Shown here piece by piece: positions 60,233 through 64,000 of a DNA stretch of 64,000 nt. The stretch comes from Rhizohabitans arisaemae (GTDB lineage Bacteria; Actinomycetota; Actinomycetes; Streptosporangiales; Streptosporangiaceae). The stretch spans positions 1,116,001-1,180,000 of the forward strand of contig NZ_BLRH01000009.1 in the NCBI RefSeq assembly GCF_025996515.1. The letters run 5' to 3'. Each line of letters starts with the position of its first letter. The first letter of the stretch is position 1. Under the pieces are notes generated by a model. The model did no database searches and was not told where the DNA came from. It worked only from the letters and a program-made list of their open reading frames with translations. A program made the translations under genes and the position numbers.

Positions 60233-60819
60233 GGCTTGGGACGCTTGCTGCGCGTGCTCATGAAGAAACCGATCCCGATCCCGGCGAGCCCGCCGATCAC
60301 GATGATCAGCCAGACGGGGATCCCGCCGCCGGAGGACGACTCCTCCGTCACCGCGACCGCGGTCGCGGTCAAGGCCGTGGGACTCGCGGCGGGCGCCGAC
60401 GACTGCTCGGGCGTCGGGGACGCGGACTCCGTCGCCGGGGCCGCGGACTTGGCCGGGATCACGGTGAACGGGATCTCGTCCTCGATGGGGTGCCCGTCGG
60501 AGGAGACGACCCGGTAGGCGATCGTGTACTTACCCGGCGGGAGCGGGCTGCTGAGGGCCTGGGTGACGAGCGTGCGCTCCACCGTCGGCTCGTCGCCCGG
60601 GATCGTCCGGCCGTCGGCGTCGGTGACGACGACCTTGGGCAACCGGACGGTCGAGGTGAACTCGAGCGTCACCTTCTCCACCAGTTCGACCTTGGCGTCC
60701 TTGGCGGGATTGCTGCTCTTCAGCCGGTCATGGGCGAGCGCGGGGCCGGCGAGGGCCGTGCCGGAGAGCACGGCGGCCAGCAGGGTGAGCACGATGACCA
60801 GGGGGCGTTTCGCATTCAT
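60229..60819 (-). CDS. CopC-domain copper-binding protein
   Basis: A 196-residue exported protein. The signal peptide ends near 'ALAGPALAHD', so the first copper-binding His is at the mature N-terminus (AHDRLKSSNPAKDA). The CopC beta-barrel follows ('VTLEFTSTVRLPKVVVTDAD'), with the second ligand region 'SSDGHPIEDEIPFTV'. A Ser/Ala/Pro linker and a C-terminal membrane helix (about 168-188, 'PVWLIIVIGGLAGIGIGFFM') anchor it. It is translationally coupled to copD-ctaG. A TAACCT box 10 bases upstream of ATG 60819 may give a near-leaderless transcript. Confidence 0.93.
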   Translation of the reverse strand: MNAKRPLVIVLTLLAAVLSGTALAGPALAHDRLKSSNPAKDAKVELVEKVTLEFTSTVRLPKVVVTDADGRTIPGDEPTVERTLVTQALSSPLPPGKYTIAYRVVSSDGHPIEDEIPFTVIPAKSAAPATESASPTPEQSSAPAASPTALTATAVAVTEESSSGGGIPVWLIIVIGGLAGIGIGFFMSTRSKRPKP

Positions 60820-60939
60820 GGCACTGCCAAGGTTACCCAGAGCCGACGGCGGTCCGGTGCGGGGCCACGACCGCATTGTGGTTTTAGGTGGGAGAAAACC
60901 TGGTGTGCGGTCGGGTTTTCCCGGAGGAGAATGAATTAC

Positions 60940-61365
60940 ATGCCGGTATCAGTTCACATCCGTGATTCGATCGTCATCCCCGGTGCGGAACTCCACTGGC
61001 GTTTCTCACGGTCCTCCGGACCCGGTGGGCAGGGGGTCAACACCACCGACAGCAGGGTGGAACTCAGCTTCGACCTGGCGGGGAGCGAGGTCATCCCGCC
61101 CCCGCTCAAGGCCCGGGCGCTGGAGCGCCTGGCGGGCCGGCTGAACAACGGCGTGATCACGATCGCGGCGTCCGAGTTCCGGTCGCAACTGCGCAACCGG
61201 GAGGCGGCGGCGGCCCGGCTCGCGGACCTCCTCCGCAACGCCACCGCGCCGCCCGCGCGGGCACGACGGCCGACCAAACCGAGCCGGGCCCAGATCGAGC
61301 GTCGGCTCACGACCAAGCACCGGCGCGCCGAACTCAAGCGCCGGCGCAGATCCCCCGAAATCTGA
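60940..61365 (+). CDS. arfB: Alternative ribosome-rescue peptidyl-tRNA hydrolase (ArfB/YaeJ family)
   Basis: A 141-residue single-domain release-factor-like protein that hydrolyses peptidyl-tRNA on stalled ribosomes. The catalytic GGQ lies in 'SRSSGPGGQGVNTTDSRVEL', and the C-terminal tail from about 110 is strongly basic ('RRLTTKHRRAELKRRRRS'), as needed to enter the empty mRNA channel. ATG 60931 is also in frame; 60940 gives the better spacing to GGAGGAG. It is divergent from copC. Confidence 0.92.
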   Translation: MPVSVHIRDSIVIPGAELHWRFSRSSGPGGQGVNTTDSRVELSFDLAGSEVIPPPLKARALERLAGRLNNGVITIAASEFRSQLRNREAAAARLADLLRNATAPPARARRPTKPSRAQIERRLTTKHRRAELKRRRRSPEI

Positions 61366-61380
61366 GCTGCGTCCGCAGAT

Positions 61381-62676
61381 CTACAGACCCGCGCACGCGA
61401 GCGCGCGGCGATAGGACTCCGAGCTGGCCTCCGAATCACCGATCCTGTCTTGAAGCTCCGCCACGCCGAACCAGGCCTCCGCCGCCGGGCGTGACGCCTG
61501 CATCTTCTCCAGCCGGTCGGCGGCGCTGACCAGCTCGGCCGCGGCCTCGTCACTCTCACCGCGCAGGAGATAGGCATTGGCCAGCAGCATGTTGGCCTCC
61601 GCCAGGAGGTTCCTCGGCGCTCCGGTGAGCGGGGTCATCGCGCCTCGGACCCGGGCGATGGCCCCGGCGGGATCGCCGATCATGACCTCGATCCTGGCGA
61701 TGATCACCTCGCATCGGGCCACGTCGATCGTGCCCGCGGCACTCTCGGCCAGATCCCGCTGAAGCTTCCCCAGCATCTGCCTGATCTGCTCCACGTCCTC
61801 TGGACGGTTTCTGATCAGGAGCATCGCGTAGGCGCCGCGCAGCCGGGCGAGGTTCCGGGCGTCGCCCGTCTCCCCGTGGATGGCCAGCGCCCGCTCGATG
61901 AGGGCGATGGCCTCGTCACCCTGTCCCACCGCGTCGGCGATGAAAGCGGCGTTCCAGACGGCTGCCACCCGGGACCGCGGCGTGCCGAGCCGGTCGGCGA
62001 TTTCCAGTAGCTCGGAGGCGAGCTGGCGGCCCCGCATGAGGTCACCGCGTTTGTAGTAGGCACCGAGCAGGGTGGAGCCGAGTTCCACGAGGTCGTCGGT
62101 CCAGCCGTGCACGGACTCCTGCTGCAGCGCCCTCTCCCCGGCGTTGACGCTCTCCGAGAGGTCTCCCAGCTCCCGGTAGGTCCGGCACAAGGCGATCGCG
62201 ATGGCGATGCGGGAGCTCGACTCCAGGCCGCGGGCCTCCCCCAGGTCCTGCAGCTCCACCAGCTGCCGTGCCGCGGCCTCAAGCTCGCCGCAGGCCTCCA
62301 GGGCGAGTGCGTAGCCGAACTCCGCGCGATACTTCAGGCTGGGCACGGCGCTCAGGCTCTGATCGCGCAGCAGCTCCGCGTAGCGGTCGCGAGCCTCCGT
62401 CACCTCGCCGTTCTCCAACGCGAGCGAAGCGTAGCCAACCTGGAGCTCCAGCTCGGAAAGCTGCTCGGTGGTAACCCCGTTGACCAGATAGGTGACGGAG
62501 CAGTCGAGCTTCCTCGCCAATAACTCCAAAACCCCTGGTGTAGGCGTGCGCTTGCCACTCTCGATTAGCGACACATAACTGTCGGAAAGCTCGGGATGAG
62601 CGAGTTGCGCCTGCGATAAGCCGCGCTGGCGGCGCATCATCCTTATTCTCTCACCGACAAGATCTTGATTGAGCAC
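61381..62676 (-). CDS. XRE helix-turn-helix regulator with TPR repeats (RRNPP-like)
   Basis: A 431-residue cytosolic regulator. The N-terminal XRE domain (about 6-62) has 'LVGERIRMMRRQRGLSQAQL', 'SDSYVSLIESGKRTPTPGVL' and 'LLARKLDCSVTYLV'. The remaining 360 residues are about nine TPR-like helical pairs, for example 'GYASLALENGEVTEARDRYA', 'GAYYKRGDLMRGRQLASELL', 'VWNAAFIADAVGQGDEAIAL' and 'WFGVAELQDRIGDSEASSES'. This is the architecture of RRNPP quorum receptors (PlcR, Rgg, AimR), in which a small imported peptide binds the TPRs. A divergent gene 57 bases away encodes a short secreted peptide. GTG 62676 has GGGAG upstream. Confidence 0.86.
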   Translation of the reverse strand: MLNQDLVGERIRMMRRQRGLSQAQLAHPELSDSYVSLIESGKRTPTPGVLELLARKLDCSVTYLVNGVTTEQLSELELQVGYASLALENGEVTEARDRYAELLRDQSLSAVPSLKYRAEFGYALALEACGELEAAARQLVELQDLGEARGLESSSRIAIAIALCRTYRELGDLSESVNAGERALQQESVHGWTDDLVELGSTLLGAYYKRGDLMRGRQLASELLEIADRLGTPRSRVAAVWNAAFIADAVGQGDEAIALIERALAIHGETGDARNLARLRGAYAMLLIRNRPEDVEQIRQMLGKLQRDLAESAAGTIDVARCEVIIARIEVMIGDPAGAIARVRGAMTPLTGAPRNLLAEANMLLANAYLLRGESDEAAAELVSAADRLEKMQASRPAAEAWFGVAELQDRIGDSEASSESYRRALACAGL

Positions 62677-62732
62677 CGCACTCCCTTGATGATTAACGAC
62701 GACAGACAACTCAACAACAACGGGAGCTAGAA

Positions 62733-62867
62733 ATGCGCCGCCGTCTCACGCTGTCCGCACTGACCTTCCTGGCCGCGGCCGGGCTGATTGTGCTGACCAA
62801 TGCTACGACCGCGAATGCCGCAGCATCGCCCAAGGCCGCATCCACCATGGCCTACCTCTGCTGCTGA
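62733..62867 (+). CDS. Small secreted peptide precursor (44 aa), candidate signal for the XRE-TPR regulator
   Basis: A short frame preceded by GGGAG. The N-terminus is MRRRLTLSALTF, then a hydrophobic Ala/Leu core and a cleavage site near ATTANA (about residue 29). The mature part is only about 15 residues, AASPKAASTMAYLCC, ending in two cysteines. Positively charged start, hydrophobic core and tiny mature tail match a Sec-exported signalling propeptide. It lies 57 bases from, and divergent to, the XRE-TPR gene. A bacteriocin-like or redox-sensitive peptide is an alternative. No known family is recognised. Confidence 0.72.
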   Translation: MRRRLTLSALTFLAAAGLIVLTNATTANAAASPKAASTMAYLCC

Positions 62868-63257
62868 CGAATTTCCCGGCCCGTCGAAGTCCATTGACCA
62901 CGGGCTGTTCGGGAACTTCACACCCCACCTCCTCTGACACCCCGCTCATCGCCTCGGTCGGTTGAAGGAACCCACGTCCCGCGGCCTGTGGCTCCCCCGA
63001 GCCGAGTCCGTCGAAAGCACCTTCGACCAAGAGCGAATCGATGACCGGAACGGCCTCGGAGTGGCGGAGCGGCAATTCTCACTCTCGCCACTCCCGGGTC
63101 GCCCTGCCAAACCTCCGATAACAGAAGTCTGCTCTCGTGATAACCCACAGACGTCTCGGTGCGCAACCCTGAAGGGCACTCATCTCCCGTCTGTTAGCAC
63201 ATGGTTACACAGATGACAGGATTGAGTACCGACCGCCCGTGGGGATACAGGGGAGTC
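62868..63257. other. Intergenic stretch between the peptide gene and the xanthine dehydrogenase gene
   Basis: No convincing gene; frames on both strands (for example 62962-63216 plus) lack a ribosome site and family similarity. It contains the hairpin at 63058 and the promoter of the molybdenum hydroxylase gene. ACAGACG and CGTCTGT near 63150-63190 form a weak 7-base inverted repeat of unknown meaning. Confidence 0.4.
63058..63094 (+). terminator. Possible terminator of the peptide gene
   Basis: GGAGTGGCG (63058-63066) pairs with CGCCACTCC (63086-63094) around a 19-base loop, about 190 bases after the peptide stop and 160 before the next start. Confidence 0.4.
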
Positions 63258-64000
63258 ATGACGACCAGCAAGGCCACCACCTCGGCAAACACATTCGGAG
63301 GTATCGGCGGGAACCTGCCCCGGCCCGACGGAACCCTCAAGGTCCGAGGAGAGTTCGCCTACTCCTCAGACCTGTGGCTGGAGGACATGCTCTGGGGCGC
63401 GACCCTGCGCAGCCCGCACGTCCGCGCCCGCATCCTCGGCATCGACCTCACCGAGGCGATCGCGATGCCCGGCGTGCACGCCGTACTCACCCATGACGAC
63501 GTGCCGGGCGAGAAACACTACGGACTGGACCGCCGTGACCAGCCCGTGCTCGCCGTCGACCAGGTCCGCTACCAGGGCGAGGCCGTGGCGATCGTCGCGG
63601 CGGACCATCCGGAGACCGCGCGCCGCGCCGCCAAGGCGATCAAGGTCTCCTACGAGCCGCTCCCCCCGGTCGTCGACCCGGCCTGGGCCCTGGATCCCGC
63701 CTCGCCGCCCATCCACCCCGGCGGCAACGTCGTCCGGCGCCAGCCGGTGCGCACCGGCGTCTTCCTGGACGGCCCCGGCGCACCGCCCGCCGACGTGGTG
63801 GTCGTCGGCGAGTACGAGGTCGGCATGCAGGACCAGGCCTTCCTGGGCCCCGAGTCCGGGCTCGCCGTACCGGCCGAGGACGGCGGCGTGGACCTTTACA
63901 TCGCCACCCAATGGCTGCACGTGGACCGGGACCAGCTCGCGCCGTGCCTGGGCCTGCCCCCGGAGCTGGTACGGCTGACGCTGGCCGGGGTCGGCGGGGC
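63258..64000 (+). CDS. Xanthine dehydrogenase family molybdopterin-binding subunit (partial, N-terminal part)
   Basis: The first 247 codons of a large molybdenum hydroxylase subunit; the frame runs off the window. 'RPDGTLKVRGEFAYSSDLWL' then 'LWGATLRSPHVRARILGIDL' is the a/b hammerhead domain of the aldehyde oxidase/xanthine dehydrogenase family. It is followed by 'DQVRYQGEAVAIVAADHPET', 'AKAIKVSYEPLPPVVDP' and 'QDQAFLGPESGLAVP'. The sequence is nearest in feel to purine-degrading XdhD/PucD enzymes. ATG 63258 follows GGGGAG. FAD and iron-sulfur subunits are not in the window and are expected downstream. Confidence 0.9.
   Translation, partial: MTTSKATTSANTFGGIGGNLPRPDGTLKVRGEFAYSSDLWLEDMLWGATLRSPHVRARILGIDLTEAIAMPGVHAVLTHDDVPGEKHYGLDRRDQPVLAVDQVRYQGEAVAIVAADHPETARRAAKAIKVSYEPLPPVVDPAWALDPASPPIHPGGNVVRRQPVRTGVFLDGPGAPPADVVVVGEYEVGMQDQAFLGPESGLAVPAEDGGVDLYIATQWLHVDRDQLAPCLGLPPELVRLTLAGVGG

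Noticed and set aside
1-64000. tRNA or rRNA genes
   Set aside because: Scanned for T-arm and anticodon-arm patterns and for conserved rRNA words; nothing convincing was found.

Overview
The window is high-GC actinomycete DNA, most likely from the order Streptosporangiales (Streptosporangium/Nonomuraea-like). This rests on the GC-rich third codon positions, many GTG starts, leaderless genes with TANNNT boxes just upstream of the start codon, an F420-dependent NADP oxidoreductase, and a gene order (cobS, pepA, sucB, lipB, lipA, DUF4191, RDD, glnA, glnE, glnA2, panB) that follows the conserved actinobacterial block known from Mycobacterium tuberculosis Rv2208 to Rv2225. No rRNA, tRNA, CRISPR array, intact insertion sequence or prophage was seen.

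Layout. 1-4.1 kb: small secreted and hypothetical proteins, then cobalamin nucleotide-loop genes cobU and cobS with a LysE-type exporter between them. 4.1-4.5 kb: a GntR/YtrA-type repressor with a perfect inverted repeat over its own start codon. 4.6-14.8 kb: housekeeping run pepA, lpdA, sucB, a TIGR01777 oxidoreductase, peptidase E, lipB, lipA, DUF4191, a methyltransferase and an RDD membrane protein. The lipoyl-dependent enzymes and the enzymes that make lipoate sit together. 14.9-16.4 kb: glnA with a strong terminator.

16.5-23.2 kb is accessory. A tandem segmental duplication carries two tiny stand-alone RNA polymerase alpha-CTD-like genes on either side of a MetF-like gene. Next come an orphan membrane-SAVED protein resembling CBASS effectors, an ECF sigma factor with a membrane partner, and a methyltransferase/hydrolase pair. 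24.1-27.4 kb is a large secreted subtilase.

28-43.7 kb is nitrogen control: glnE, glnA2 and nadE. Between glnE and glnA2 lies a 9-kb accessory insert holding a GAP1-type GTPase-associated protein, a membrane zinc-ribbon protein that ends where a GTPase domain would be expected, a cellulose-synthase-like glycosyltransferase, and an acyltransferase-SGNH-GH16 triple fusion. 43.7-52.9 kb: a PP2C phosphatase, a TetR/MFS drug-efflux pair, panB, an F420:NADPH oxidoreductase, a secreted lipase, a stand-alone CdiA-CT-like nuclease-fold protein and map. 52.9-60.8 kb: an orphan histidine-kinase ATPase, two paralogous tandem two-component systems, and copC with copD-ctaG directly upstream of the second pair. 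60.9-64 kb: a ribosome-rescue hydrolase, an XRE-TPR regulator divergent from an overlooked 44-residue secreted peptide gene (an RRNPP-like pair), and the start of a xanthine dehydrogenase molybdenum subunit.

The strongest candidates for an undescribed system are the XRE-TPR/peptide pair, the alpha-CTD mini-proteins next to the membrane-SAVED protein, and the GTPase-less GAP1 locus beside the polysaccharide genes. All functions are inferred by reading the sequence; no database search was run.
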